Below, in pieces: positions 7,970 through 17,123 of a stretch of 64,000 bases of DNA (positions are counted from its first letter, which is position 1; each line of letters starts with the position of its first letter). The stretch is from a virus. Made by a program: the position numbers and the translations under genes. The stretch spans positions 60,230 through 124,229 of IMG/VR virus record IMGVR_UViG_3300037487_001184; one strand, given 5' to 3'. The notes under the pieces were generated by a model. The model saw only the letters and a program-made list of their open reading frames with translations. It was not told where the DNA came from and searched no databases.

Positions 7970-9618
7970 GTTGACGACCTACCCTGTAGTAGACTATCAA
8001 TAGCACTTATAATCTCATCAACATTATGATTCATACATGGATGTCCCGGTAAAGGGCACACTCTTTTGTCCTGTTGAAACATAACTCCGCCATTGCATGG
8101 TTTGTCCTTCCCTTTCGGGCACATCCCTTGTAGATTCACAATATTCTTCTTATCATACCCGTACATCGAGGCATCACTTCGTCCGAATAATACAACTGAT
8201 GGTACGTTCAAAGCAGCGGCAGCATGTGCAGCCATTGTATCAATACTCACAACACAACGTGCACCTTTAATCCAACGAAAGGCATCCCGATAATTCACAT
8301 TATTCACAAGACGAACATTTTGAAGAGGATCTACCACTTCTGCGCCAGATAACTGTATTACTTCACAATTATATTTATTCCTCAGCTCTTGAATTATAGA
8401 ATCCCACTTACTAATAGGTTCCAAGTGCTTGGTTCTAGAGAAATCACTGAAGTCATATATCTTAGCAGATGAATTATTAGCAACTATTATATAATTTTCA
8501 ATCTCCCCCATTGGTTCTACATTATATAATTCAGGAGATGGGTTGTCTAACTCGGGTAGGTCCAAAGCTTTACAATAAGCATTTGCCAAACTACCACGCC
8601 ACTCGTTCTTCCCCATCCACCCGTACACACTTAACTCTACACGATGTGTTCGTTGGTCGCTCAACGCTGACTTACATATCACATCTATATTAGGATTACC
8701 CTCAAGTACGTCTTTTGCTAGTGGATGCCAAACCGATATATTTCGACCGGGATGTTTCTTACGAAGCTCCGCGAACATCGGGGTTGAGGCGATTAAATCA
8801 CCACACGCGTGCGTAAGGTTGAGGTGGATTCCAGGTTGCATATCTTTTCGAACTAGGTTAAACTTACGTGCATCGTCCAGAGCGTTACCCTGACCACGTA
8901 CTCCACCCGAGGGGGCTCTTAAGTGCCATACTTCTGCCGTCGGAACAATGACTACGCGATGTCCCTCTACATGAAAACGCCAGCTATGAAAAGACTCTTC
9001 CCTAAAATGATCGAACAGGTGTGTATCAAACCCACCTATCTCACGAAGTCTATCTGTACGCATTATCATTGGACACGTAAGATGCTCCACATCAATCAGA
9101 TTCTGGTCTTCATGCCGAATCCATTGAAGGTTTGGGGTATTAGCTATTGTCGCTACCTTCCCCCACGTCTGTCTACGCTCATCCCCTACGGCTAAAGACT
9201 GGATATCTGCACCAGGGTCTAACACAAGACTTGCGGCGCAGGCTATTTTGTCGTCATCGAACACCTTTACCATCTTAGAAAAGTAGTCAGTGTTCAACCA
9301 ATGATCATCGTCTGCTCGACAGAATAATGGGTTTCTCCAGTTCTTCTCTGCCCATAGAAAACCCTCTTGCAGAACTGCACCTACTTTACTGGTCTTAGGA
9401 CTTGCAAGTATCTGCACTTTATGAGATTTTCTCAACTCTGCAATGATGCGCTTGTACATCTCATCCTTTTCCCAGTTTTCGATGTTAAATGGACCCTCAC
9501 TATCATCTACTATAATAAGGTCCCAGTAGGGATAATCTTGATTCCTAAGCGACCAGAGTATCTGGTGAAGCACATACTTCCTATCTTTGGTTGCTATGAC
9601 TGTTGTGACACGCTTCAT
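7966..9618 (-). CDS. Fused GT2 + GT9 (heptosyltransferase-like) glycosyltransferase
   Basis: 550 residues, two catalytic domains. Residues 1-240 are GT2: TTVIATKDRKYVLHQIL, IIVDDSEG, CRADDDHW (DXD) and FREESFHSWR. Residues about 265-550 match GT9, the ADP-heptose transferase family: HLNLTHACGDLIASTPMF at the start of the first Rossmann domain, and VVSIDTMAAHAAAALNVPSVVLFG near the donor site. A Cys-rich tail (CPKGKDKPC, CPLPGHPC) is unusual and may bind metal. The fused enzyme would build a disaccharide in one chain. The target is unknown; its neighbourhood points to phage fibres. Confidence 0.82.
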   Translation of the reverse strand: MKRVTTVIATKDRKYVLHQILWSLRNQDYPYWDLIIVDDSEGPFNIENWEKDEMYKRIIAELRKSHKVQILASPKTSKVGAVLQEGFLWAEKNWRNPLFCRADDDHWLNTDYFSKMVKVFDDDKIACAASLVLDPGADIQSLAVGDERRQTWGKVATIANTPNLQWIRHEDQNLIDVEHLTCPMIMRTDRLREIGGFDTHLFDHFREESFHSWRFHVEGHRVVIVPTAEVWHLRAPSGGVRGQGNALDDARKFNLVRKDMQPGIHLNLTHACGDLIASTPMFAELRKKHPGRNISVWHPLAKDVLEGNPNIDVICKSALSDQRTHRVELSVYGWMGKNEWRGSLANAYCKALDLPELDNPSPELYNVEPMGEIENYIIVANNSSAKIYDFSDFSRTKHLEPISKWDSIIQELRNKYNCEVIQLSGAEVVDPLQNVRLVNNVNYRDAFRWIKGARCVVSIDTMAAHAAAALNVPSVVLFGRSDASMYGYDKKNIVNLQGMCPKGKDKPCNGGVMFQQDKRVCPLPGHPCMNHNVDEIISAIDSLLQGRSST

Positions 9619-9675
9619 AAAGCCTCCCCAGTGAAAATAATATTTACACTAAATTGAAAAGTCTGATTTGTCAAA

Positions 9676-9861
9676 CTATCTTTTTCCTTGAACCTCAATA
9701 AATAAAGCCACTTTGTTTCTATAGGTATCTAAAGCATAAATAAAATCAGATGTTCCGTCTACATTCTGTGCGGAAACCATGTGCTCTAGAGATGATATCA
9801 TTTGAATGATGTTAAGTAAAACCATATCCACTTTTTCATAATCAATGCTGGATACCGCCAT
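9676..9861 (-). CDS. Hypothetical small helical protein
   Basis: 61 residues, not recognised. It is almost wholly helical by composition (YEKVDMVLLNIIQMISSLEHMV), with no Cys and no membrane-length hydrophobic stretch. It starts at ATG 9861 with a GGAG site and lies 17 bases below the long fibre gene, so it is probably co-transcribed with it. A fibre-assembly helper would fit the position but is only inference. Confidence 0.6.
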   Translation of the reverse strand: MAVSSIDYEKVDMVLLNIIQMISSLEHMVSAQNVDGTSDFIYALDTYRNKVALFIEVQGKR

Positions 9862-9878
9862 AATAATCTCCTTTCTTA

Positions 9879-12800
9879 CTACAATATTATTGGATAAGAT
9901 GTCGGGGTTCTAGTTACTCGAAAGTTCCCAGTGGCACCATCTACTACTGAATAATAATAATTAGCACCCATTACATAAACATAATGAGGAGGAAACGGTA
10001 CTTGATATAAATAAGCTACAGCATCACTCCTACCAACAACAGGAGGGCTACCATAATAAATATCTAATCCTGATTCTGTGTGCCTTGATGCAGATCCCCC
10101 AGGTTGCTCACAATCAACCTCGGAAGAATCCCCGCTATGTCCACCAACCCAATAAGTGATAGTTGCAGAACCAATAGTTATAAAAGCTGAATAACAAGTA
10201 CCATAATTAGAAACATACGCCCTAGTTGTACCAGTCCTACTCAACGAACAAACTACTTCCTCTATTGGACGAATAAACCCAGGAAGCGATATAGAGGTAT
10301 TGGAGTTACCAATAGCAGCTTCCCAATACTGGGTGGGTTGATGATAAATACTCCACAGATTCCAATTTCCACTCATTCTATTTGTAGATGTAACTACTAT
10401 ATATCCGATACAAATACTATCATCATAGTCCATTGTACCTGACTTTCTAGTAGAGAGTGCTGTAAGCCTATTTGTTGGAGGAGTCGCTGATATGTACCAA
10501 TAGTTAGGACTTACCCAATCCGTAGTTAAGGTTACTACGTCACTCATTGCTACTTTCAGATAAATATAATACAAATTTCCTGGAGACAAATTACAAAAGT
10601 CTAACCAAAAACGCGGGACTGCCCCATTATTAACATTAAGTACCCCAGCATTTGGAAAAACAATCTGAGTACCGGTCTCAATCGGGGACAAGGAAAAATA
10701 AGATGTATCTCTATAATCTATCCTAATTGGCAATCCAGCGTACTTCTGGTCCTCGAACTTAAACCTCTTACCAATCCAGTCATACGTCACAATTCTAGGA
10801 ATTGTACCTATATAACCACTTATCAATCCATTCTCTAGTGTATCTATATAACTATCTAGTGCAGACACATCAATTGATAAACTACGCAGATGCGTCCAGC
10901 CATCCTGTATATCATGCCCTAATTGATATGCCTCAGAGTACAAGTTGTTTACATCTAAACTAAATGCATCTGTCAGTCCCCGAAGTATACCAGCATGGCT
11001 ATCCAAGTCATCCATAATATCGTGTAAAGCATCCAAGTCACTAGTCAACGAAAGCCGTAAATCGTCTAGCTGGTCAAAATTAGATTCTAAGGAACCTATC
11101 AAACGGTGAGCATCCGAATACTGATGACTCAAATCCATAGTGTAAGAATACATATCATCATTTAGGCTAAACAGACTATCTACATAAAGGTCTAGAGTAT
11201 TTGCCCTACCACTAATAGTGTCTAGTTTACCGCTCAGACTGTAAACTGTAGCACTAATTCCATCAGTCCTTGTGGATAGTGAATCTAGCTGAATATCCAT
11301 AAGAGATACATTACCGGATAGCGTATTAGCATTACTGTACAAGATGTTAACATGCCCGCTAAGGGATGTGAGTTTACCCCCTAACTGTGTGTCCAGAATC
11401 TGCAAATCACTAATATCCGAAAATAAACTATCCCGTTGATGCTCCAGGCTATGAATTAAATTACCGGCTGTAGAATCAGCGCTACGCAGAAGAGCAGTCA
11501 TTGAATTAAGGCTTGTTATAAGTACACCTTCTGCACTAAGGTCTGCTGACAGACTATCTAACCCATGACTCAGGCTATGTAAATAAAGTGATTGTGTATT
11601 CACATGGGACTGTAAATTAAGAGCTGCTACACTCATACTATATATCAAGGCTGATTGAATATTTAAATCACCTTCTAGTACACCTAGCTGAGAGTCTAAC
11701 ATACTGGTGTATAGTTCTTGCAGAGAAACATCCCCGGATAGCACGTTTAACTGAGACCCAACACTATTCAGATGAGCACTTAGAAGATTAGCATCCTCAA
11801 ACAAAGAATCAGCAGTATTAGATATAAGTGAAACATACCCCTCCAGATCCCCAAACTCACTCCAGAGATGCCCAAGGTCGTGTGATATCTCTAATGTATC
11901 TGAAGTAATGGCAGTAAAACTCATACCAAGAGACGCTTCCATTAAATCTATGTCTACAACCAAGTTACTAAAGTGTCCTGCTAAAGCGTTTAACCAGTAA
12001 CCTACATCACTTATATCCTCACCCAAAGAGTCACCAATAATATACAAGTCAGAGACGTGACCAAATATATTATTAACATCTACTCGCATATAAGAAGCTA
12101 AATCACTGAGAACATCTGTATCACTCCATAAGTTAGATATCCCACTTTCCATAGACCTTTGAATATCACTCAAAACATAGTAATCTGAGCGTAGAGCGCT
12201 TTCCCTTATTTCCATCCAAAACTGCAAATCTTGTAAAATAAGAGTATCATCCCTAATTGCACCAATATTAATCTCCAAATACGAGTACATATCGTGAATA
12301 TAACTATAATCAGAAACAAGACGTTCTTCATAACTTTCAATCTGTGTGGTCACATCACCAATTAGACTTGTAACATCGTCTATATAACCAATAACAGAAT
12401 CCAAGGAGTCTGTAAGCGCAGAAATAACTTCTGCATCACTTAATAAGTCCCATACTTCTTGTGTAAATAGACTCTTAAAGCTAAACAGTCCGTCCACATC
12501 ACCACTAATTAAGTTGATGTTACTGTATATATCCGATACATCTTGATGCAGATTGTCACCTATAGAGTTCAGATTACTATTGATATCATACAAATCGGAT
12601 ACTTGCCATACTAAATCGCCGACTAGTGATTGAACATCCGCAATATCTGACCTCATATAGGATATCTCTGAGTCCATTGCTAGAAGAACGCTGTCTACAT
12701 CACTAATTGTATCAAATAAACCACTAACATCAGACCCTATATTCTCAATGACCTGGTCTAGGGCAGAGAGATTACTCCGTCCCTCACTAATCTCATCCCC

Positions 12801-15173
12801 CATTGCACTTACAATGAGGTCCATATCTGACATAATTGAGTAGGCAGCATCAATGTCCGAATCTATTAAGTCTAACTCGTGATACATGGATTCAACAAGG
12901 ATGGACATATGCCCAGCGGTACTCATGATATTTCGCTGGTCTGAGTCTAGATTACTAAAGTCTTGATACAGGTCTGCTATATCACTCCATATATCTGACA
13001 TAAAAGAGTCCATACCAAGGTCTATGTCAGACCCCCAACCTAATAAGAAATCAATTAAACTGTCATGAGCAAATAAGCTATCATCAATTGCACTTAAATG
13101 ATTTACTCTATCAGCTAAATAACCATAAACAGCGGTTTGGTTTCCAGGACTATCTACCAACCAACTACCTGTAAACTGTCCATTAGCATCCGTCCTTACA
13201 GTTGCTATCCAACGTGCTGAGGTACCAGGATAATTTGAAGATAAATAACCTCTTGTTGGAGCTATTGTAGAAAAGAACAGTGTGTTAGCACGAACGCCCC
13301 AACAAATATCAGTATTAGCCATATACACATAGAGAGTAGTATTAGGATGAGTATTAATTCTAGTTAAATTACTAAGTGGACTTGTAATATTTGCTTCTGT
13401 ATATAATTGAATGTAATCAGTTACATTTGCAGTATGCACACCAGAATCCGTAGAGGGAAGAGTTATTATAGTATCTCCGCCCACATATACAACTCCAGCG
13501 GTACCCTCAATCTCAACTACTTTGAACCGATTCACCGTATCTGGTTTTATTGCAAAGTCTGCTTGACCTTTAAAATGTGTAGGATTTAATACAAGAGATT
13601 TTATATATGATATATCCTTAGCGTATAAAAACCGAGCATTAGCATCTGTCCATATATGCCCCACACACCTAGAAAAGAACAAAGGAAAAGTCTCTGTCAT
13701 CCGATAATGTTCATGTTCTTTGGTAGATAATACTATCTTGAGACGTAAGTCTTTCTCTGGGTCATAATAAGTTTCTGAACCTTCATCAGAAGACTGCCAG
13801 GGTCTTGTAGTAAGTGTATTTATCGCATTGAAGTTTACTGCATCTATCTCATTTATTAAATAAATCCAATAATGCGTATTTGCTAAAATAGGCGTATCAA
13901 CATAGACTGGTAAATCAGTAGCTGGGTCTACAGATATCCAAGAATCAAAACGAGAAGCAGAGTGTCCCTCTCCTAAATAAATTAACTCGTCTGGTAAATA
14001 AATCTGCCCATAGCAACCGTCTGTACGGAGCAGTCTTATCTCATCTTGACTCTCATAACTTAAATAGAAATCAGAGTAATCCCTAAAAGTAGCAGAAAAA
14101 GAGGGTCTCCTTGATATCCAGGAGAAGTCTAAGTTATGTCGAAAGTAAGGACCCCCCTCTGCTTTAGAGGTAACATCTGTCTCAATAAATCCCGCGATTA
14201 TCGCATAATTCTTCAATGAAGGAGTGTCTATATAATCATCTACAGGAGCTATTTTGGATAAAAACAACCTCCCATTAAAATTACAAGCCGGTGTGGAATT
14301 ATGGGTAGAGTCTCCAGGAAGAGCAGGGACACTTATAGGCACCTTACTATTAGCATAATAAACATAATACTCCGTACCAGACTCTACATACTCTGGTAAG
14401 ACCTGCCCATCTACAACTTTTATCGCTGGGTAAGAATTGAAAACAATAGCTGTATCTGTAGGAGTCATCTTCTCACTACCCACAAATACAAAACCTTTAC
14501 CACCGGCTACTAATGTAATTCCAACAGCCGACTTACCGTAATATTCTAACTTAGCATCGGGTATTAAAAACTCAATAAACCCATCCGGTAAATGCTTATA
14601 TTCTTCGTCATCCTCTATTGCTGAGTGTTTCCATCTTCTCCATGCAAGCCCATCCCAAAAAACTTTGATATCATAGTAATATAGAACGTGCGCAGAGCCC
14701 CTATGTAAACCAGGTCTAGGTAATGCGCCTTCGTCATCAATATCCCAATACCACTTAACTATCTTCCATTCTTGAAAATCAACATCCCAGAAATAATAAT
14801 CCTTATCACGCATATCAAAAAATTCTGCATCTTCTGGGGGCCAATTGGGTCTAGGAACAGACCACATCTCGAAATCTTTGCGTGGACCATATGGCAATCC
14901 GGTATTAGGGTTTGTATTACCTAATACGGGGAGTGTTTCGACAGAGGCTGCGGAACCCGCGAGGGTTATTACTTCATAATCTATACCATTCCAGACAACA
15001 GGGTTAGGCCAATCCCTTACCCACCGCTCTTGCCCATAAAAATTCCCTTCTGGTGATTGCCAACCTAATGCTCTGGAGTAATTTACTCCGTCTCCGACGG
15101 GGGGCGCAGTCTGCCCCTCTTCTACATAATAAAATTTATCTCCCTGATCTACTAAGGTAGGATCAAAAGGCAT
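9879..15173 (-). CDS. Very long tail fibre with extended Lys-poor coiled coil
   Basis: 1,764 residues. Residues 1-690 are mixed beta-rich domains with repeated aromatic motifs (YYWIYLINE, YYVYYANSK style), probably virion attachment and bead-like modules. Residues about 690-1,560 are one long heptad-like region dominated by L, I, S and D (SDISDLY, LDSHAGIL, SLSGHVN patterns) with only three lysines, consistent with an acidic trimeric coiled-coil shaft. The last 200 residues turn beta-rich again and should carry the tip or trimerisation head. It follows the baseplate genes and precedes glycosyltransferases. The receptor and fold family are not recognised. Confidence 0.8.
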   Translation of the reverse strand: MPFDPTLVDQGDKFYYVEEGQTAPPVGDGVNYSRALGWQSPEGNFYGQERWVRDWPNPVVWNGIDYEVITLAGSAASVETLPVLGNTNPNTGLPYGPRKDFEMWSVPRPNWPPEDAEFFDMRDKDYYFWDVDFQEWKIVKWYWDIDDEGALPRPGLHRGSAHVLYYYDIKVFWDGLAWRRWKHSAIEDDEEYKHLPDGFIEFLIPDAKLEYYGKSAVGITLVAGGKGFVFVGSEKMTPTDTAIVFNSYPAIKVVDGQVLPEYVESGTEYYVYYANSKVPISVPALPGDSTHNSTPACNFNGRLFLSKIAPVDDYIDTPSLKNYAIIAGFIETDVTSKAEGGPYFRHNLDFSWISRRPSFSATFRDYSDFYLSYESQDEIRLLRTDGCYGQIYLPDELIYLGEGHSASRFDSWISVDPATDLPVYVDTPILANTHYWIYLINEIDAVNFNAINTLTTRPWQSSDEGSETYYDPEKDLRLKIVLSTKEHEHYRMTETFPLFFSRCVGHIWTDANARFLYAKDISYIKSLVLNPTHFKGQADFAIKPDTVNRFKVVEIEGTAGVVYVGGDTIITLPSTDSGVHTANVTDYIQLYTEANITSPLSNLTRINTHPNTTLYVYMANTDICWGVRANTLFFSTIAPTRGYLSSNYPGTSARWIATVRTDANGQFTGSWLVDSPGNQTAVYGYLADRVNHLSAIDDSLFAHDSLIDFLLGWGSDIDLGMDSFMSDIWSDIADLYQDFSNLDSDQRNIMSTAGHMSILVESMYHELDLIDSDIDAAYSIMSDMDLIVSAMGDEISEGRSNLSALDQVIENIGSDVSGLFDTISDVDSVLLAMDSEISYMRSDIADVQSLVGDLVWQVSDLYDINSNLNSIGDNLHQDVSDIYSNINLISGDVDGLFSFKSLFTQEVWDLLSDAEVISALTDSLDSVIGYIDDVTSLIGDVTTQIESYEERLVSDYSYIHDMYSYLEINIGAIRDDTLILQDLQFWMEIRESALRSDYYVLSDIQRSMESGISNLWSDTDVLSDLASYMRVDVNNIFGHVSDLYIIGDSLGEDISDVGYWLNALAGHFSNLVVDIDLMEASLGMSFTAITSDTLEISHDLGHLWSEFGDLEGYVSLISNTADSLFEDANLLSAHLNSVGSQLNVLSGDVSLQELYTSMLDSQLGVLEGDLNIQSALIYSMSVAALNLQSHVNTQSLYLHSLSHGLDSLSADLSAEGVLITSLNSMTALLRSADSTAGNLIHSLEHQRDSLFSDISDLQILDTQLGGKLTSLSGHVNILYSNANTLSGNVSLMDIQLDSLSTRTDGISATVYSLSGKLDTISGRANTLDLYVDSLFSLNDDMYSYTMDLSHQYSDAHRLIGSLESNFDQLDDLRLSLTSDLDALHDIMDDLDSHAGILRGLTDAFSLDVNNLYSEAYQLGHDIQDGWTHLRSLSIDVSALDSYIDTLENGLISGYIGTIPRIVTYDWIGKRFKFEDQKYAGLPIRIDYRDTSYFSLSPIETGTQIVFPNAGVLNVNNGAVPRFWLDFCNLSPGNLYYIYLKVAMSDVVTLTTDWVSPNYWYISATPPTNRLTALSTRKSGTMDYDDSICIGYIVVTSTNRMSGNWNLWSIYHQPTQYWEAAIGNSNTSISLPGFIRPIEEVVCSLSRTGTTRAYVSNYGTCYSAFITIGSATITYWVGGHSGDSSEVDCEQPGGSASRHTESGLDIYYGSPPVVGRSDAVAYLYQVPFPPHYVYVMGANYYYSVVDGATGNFRVTRTPTSYPIIL

Positions 15174-15428
15174 TTAAACAAACACTCCGGGAAGTTGATA
15201 TGGATTTACGCAAGGACATTGTGTACCACTACAATGCATATTCCGATTGAATACTTCGAAACCACCGTGAACGGGAGCAGTGGTGTCTCCAATAGTTATA
15301 CCTAATCCCCATATAGTAAAACAAGCCTTTGTTATATTATCCCATGCAGTAGCTTGGCTTGCTCCACATACTGCTGGTCCTGGACCAAATGTAACCGGCG
15401 ATTCACTATCTCCTACGTACTTAGCCAT
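15174..15428 (-). CDS. Small Cys-rich baseplate-region protein, paralogue C (PAAR-like?)
   Basis: 84 residues, third of three tandem paralogues. The shared core is CF(x)5-7(I/V)xIGDTxxxVxxGF, followed by an aromatic/Asn segment, a Cys pair near the C-terminus (here CPC) and a YxLPGxxV ending. This copy has diverged most. The GDT...G pattern and size recall PAAR/PAAR-like spike-tip caps, but the diagnostic PAAR repeats are not evident. It is one base from the start of the long fibre gene and translated in the same run. Confidence 0.65.
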   Translation of the reverse strand: MAKYVGDSESPVTFGPGPAVCGASQATAWDNITKACFTIWGLGITIGDTTAPVHGGFEVFNRNMHCSGTQCPCVNPYQLPGVFV

Positions 15429-15430
15429 GA

Positions 15431-15688
15431 TTATACGACCGCAGTCCCAGGAAGAAAGTACTTATTTGGGCAACAAGGTTGTGTACCATCAACCCTGAAA
15501 TTCCAGTTACAGCACTCCATACCCTTCATCACTGAATCTGCTTTATCTCCAATTATAACAGTCTGCCCTGTTATTGCCCAACAACCCTTTCCTACGGTAT
15601 CGTTTACATACCCACCAGGTAAATCCTTACAACCAGGACTTTGAATAGGAGCATCTGCCGATCCACCTGGAGACCAGTACTTACCCAT
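15431..15688 (-). CDS. Small Cys-rich baseplate-region protein, paralogue B (PAAR-like?)
   Basis: 85 residues. It aligns along its length with both neighbours: GKGCWAITGQTVIIGDKADSV, then CCNW, then CCPNKYFLPG at the end. It has six cysteines in 85 residues, compatible with metal binding or disulphides. It starts at ATG 15688, overlapping the last base of paralogue A. The family is not firmly recognised; a baseplate tip or fibre-cap role is inferred from location and the PAAR-like GD/G pattern. Confidence 0.65.
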   Translation of the reverse strand: MGKYWSPGGSADAPIQSPGCKDLPGGYVNDTVGKGCWAITGQTVIIGDKADSVMKGMECCNWNFRVDGTQPCCPNKYFLPGTAVV

Positions 15689-15966
15689 TATACCACAACT
15701 CCAGGTATAGCATACTTATCTGGACAACAAGCACAGTCTCCATTTGTATGAAATACCCAATTTATATGAGAAAACCCGTCTTTCACAGACATAGCAGTAT
15801 CACCTATAATAACAGGGGGGGAGGTTGTCAAAAAACATTTTTTACCAGTGGGCATTCGACTAGGGTCGTGTGCTGGTGGGTCATACATAGCTCCACCATC
15901 TGAACCACAAGGAGCACCCATCGTTATAACTGAGCCATACTGACTTGGTGGACTAATAAAACTCAT
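15688..15966 (-). CDS. Small Cys-rich baseplate-region protein, paralogue A (PAAR-like?)
   Basis: 92 residues, first of the tandem trio. Core KKCFLTTSPPVIIGDTAMSV, then GFSHINWVFH, then CACCPDKYAIPG. The 40-residue N-terminal arm (GAPCGSDGGAMYDPPAHDPS) is the most PAAR-like part, with Pro, Ala, His and Cys in the order seen in metal-capped spike tips. Three divergent copies side by side suggest either a hetero-oligomeric tip or alternative tips. Confidence 0.65.
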   Translation of the reverse strand: MSFISPPSQYGSVITMGAPCGSDGGAMYDPPAHDPSRMPTGKKCFLTTSPPVIIGDTAMSVKDGFSHINWVFHTNGDCACCPDKYAIPGVVV

Positions 15967-15970
15967 TCTT

Positions 15971-16951
15971 TTACTCCAAACAAATAGAACCTAAACCCAA
16001 ATCCCACAGATTTGTTTTTAGGTGTTCGATGTTCTTATTGGCAAATATTCTATCTCGGTAAGACATTCGAACTGTCTCACCCATCTCTGGGAATTCTTGG
16101 TGGGCACAGTTTCTTCCTTGTACAAGCACATTACCTATCATAAACCACCGAAGCATATTATTGTCTTTTTCAATTTCCGGAGGAATCATATCATAATAAC
16201 TTACATCTATATCCGTCAGGAAACGCATTGCTGCTAACACAGCAAAAGTATCATCACAATGCTCCTCTCCTAACCCAATATAATGCAATAATCCAGCATA
16301 CCTATTCCTATCTGCTCTCGCTAGACTATAAAATACTGAATAAACAGTTCCCAGTTTATGAACCAAATGTGGAGATTTAAACATATCCGCCACATCAAAT
16401 ACATGAGCACCCTCAGAAATATCATTGATGCTGGCTTTATCCCAAGGGAGATTCCAATCATTCCTTATCATATAATAAAGTAGCTCTAAAAGTTGCCCTG
16501 TATCTCCATCTGGAAGAAATCGTTTCCTATCACATTTATAATCAAGCACAAAGTAATACTGATGATTTTCTGTATCATGCTCTACATAATCCAGCACCTG
16601 CACACCAGACTTATCGAAATCCTTCGAGTTCCTAATGAGCTTCAGTTCTTTGGGACCACACGTTCCTATGAAATCTGAGAAGTATGGTTGATACTTGTGT
16701 TGAAATATTCCTACTTTACCTTCAAATCTGGGGTCTTTTGCAACATAACCACAGTAAAACACATTAGCTTTCTCTATTACTCCAGGACAGTTTCTGTCCA
16801 TTGTAAGGTGTGTGTCATAAGGCACACCCACGCCTTTATAATAAGTGCTGCCATTTTTACACACCCTACCGCCCACAAATGTCAAGTCAGCAGGTATAGA
16901 AAGAGTTCTTATCTCATCTCCGAACTCATTGTATATTGGTATCTCTGTCAC
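15971..16951 (-). CDS. Hypothetical protein of baseplate/fibre module
   Basis: 326 residues from a GTG at 16951. Not recognised. The first 100 residues are beta-rich and contain scattered Cys (RVCKNG, RNCPG, FYCGY, GTCGPKE); the rest is helical with many aromatics (LLELLYYMIRNDW, VFYSLARADRNRY, CDDTFAVLAAMRFLTDIDVSYYDM). There is no signal peptide and no clear active-site motif. It overlaps the small coiled-coil gene upstream by 26 bases. An adaptor between baseplate and fibre is a reasonable guess. Confidence 0.65.
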   Translation of the reverse strand: MTEIPIYNEFGDEIRTLSIPADLTFVGGRVCKNGSTYYKGVGVPYDTHLTMDRNCPGVIEKANVFYCGYVAKDPRFEGKVGIFQHKYQPYFSDFIGTCGPKELKLIRNSKDFDKSGVQVLDYVEHDTENHQYYFVLDYKCDRKRFLPDGDTGQLLELLYYMIRNDWNLPWDKASINDISEGAHVFDVADMFKSPHLVHKLGTVYSVFYSLARADRNRYAGLLHYIGLGEEHCDDTFAVLAAMRFLTDIDVSYYDMIPPEIEKDNNMLRWFMIGNVLVQGRNCAHQEFPEMGETVRMSYRDRIFANKNIEHLKTNLWDLGLGSICLE

Positions 16952-17123
16952 TTTGCATCCCTAATATCATTGACTTAATACTTTCTATCTCATTCAGAAG
17001 ATTATCATTTTGTTCTTTGAGTTTACGCATCTTTTTATCCAAGGGGTTAGGGGCTGATCTGAGCCAGCCCTGTGAACCCCTCACTCTAAAATATCCTAGT
17101 GGTGGTCGGTCGAAACTAGACAC
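16926..17123 (-). CDS. Small protein with C-terminal coiled coil
   Basis: 65 residues from a GTG at 17123 whose first base is the last base of the preceding stop (TAGTG). The N-terminus is basic and aromatic (RPPLGYFRVRGSQGWL) and could dock onto a partner; residues 30-55 are a heptad-like helix (MRKLKEQNDNLLNEIESIKSMI). The coupling to the 1,635-residue baseplate protein supports a real gene, perhaps a small adaptor. Confidence 0.55.
   Translation of the reverse strand: MSSFDRPPLGYFRVRGSQGWLRSAPNPLDKKMRKLKEQNDNLLNEIESIKSMILGMQSDRDTNIQ

Noticed and set aside
9646-9674. Minus-strand promoter before the GT2-GT9 gene
   Set aside because: TTGACA is perfect but the element 17 bases away is TAGTGT, a poor -10; kept out of the feature list.
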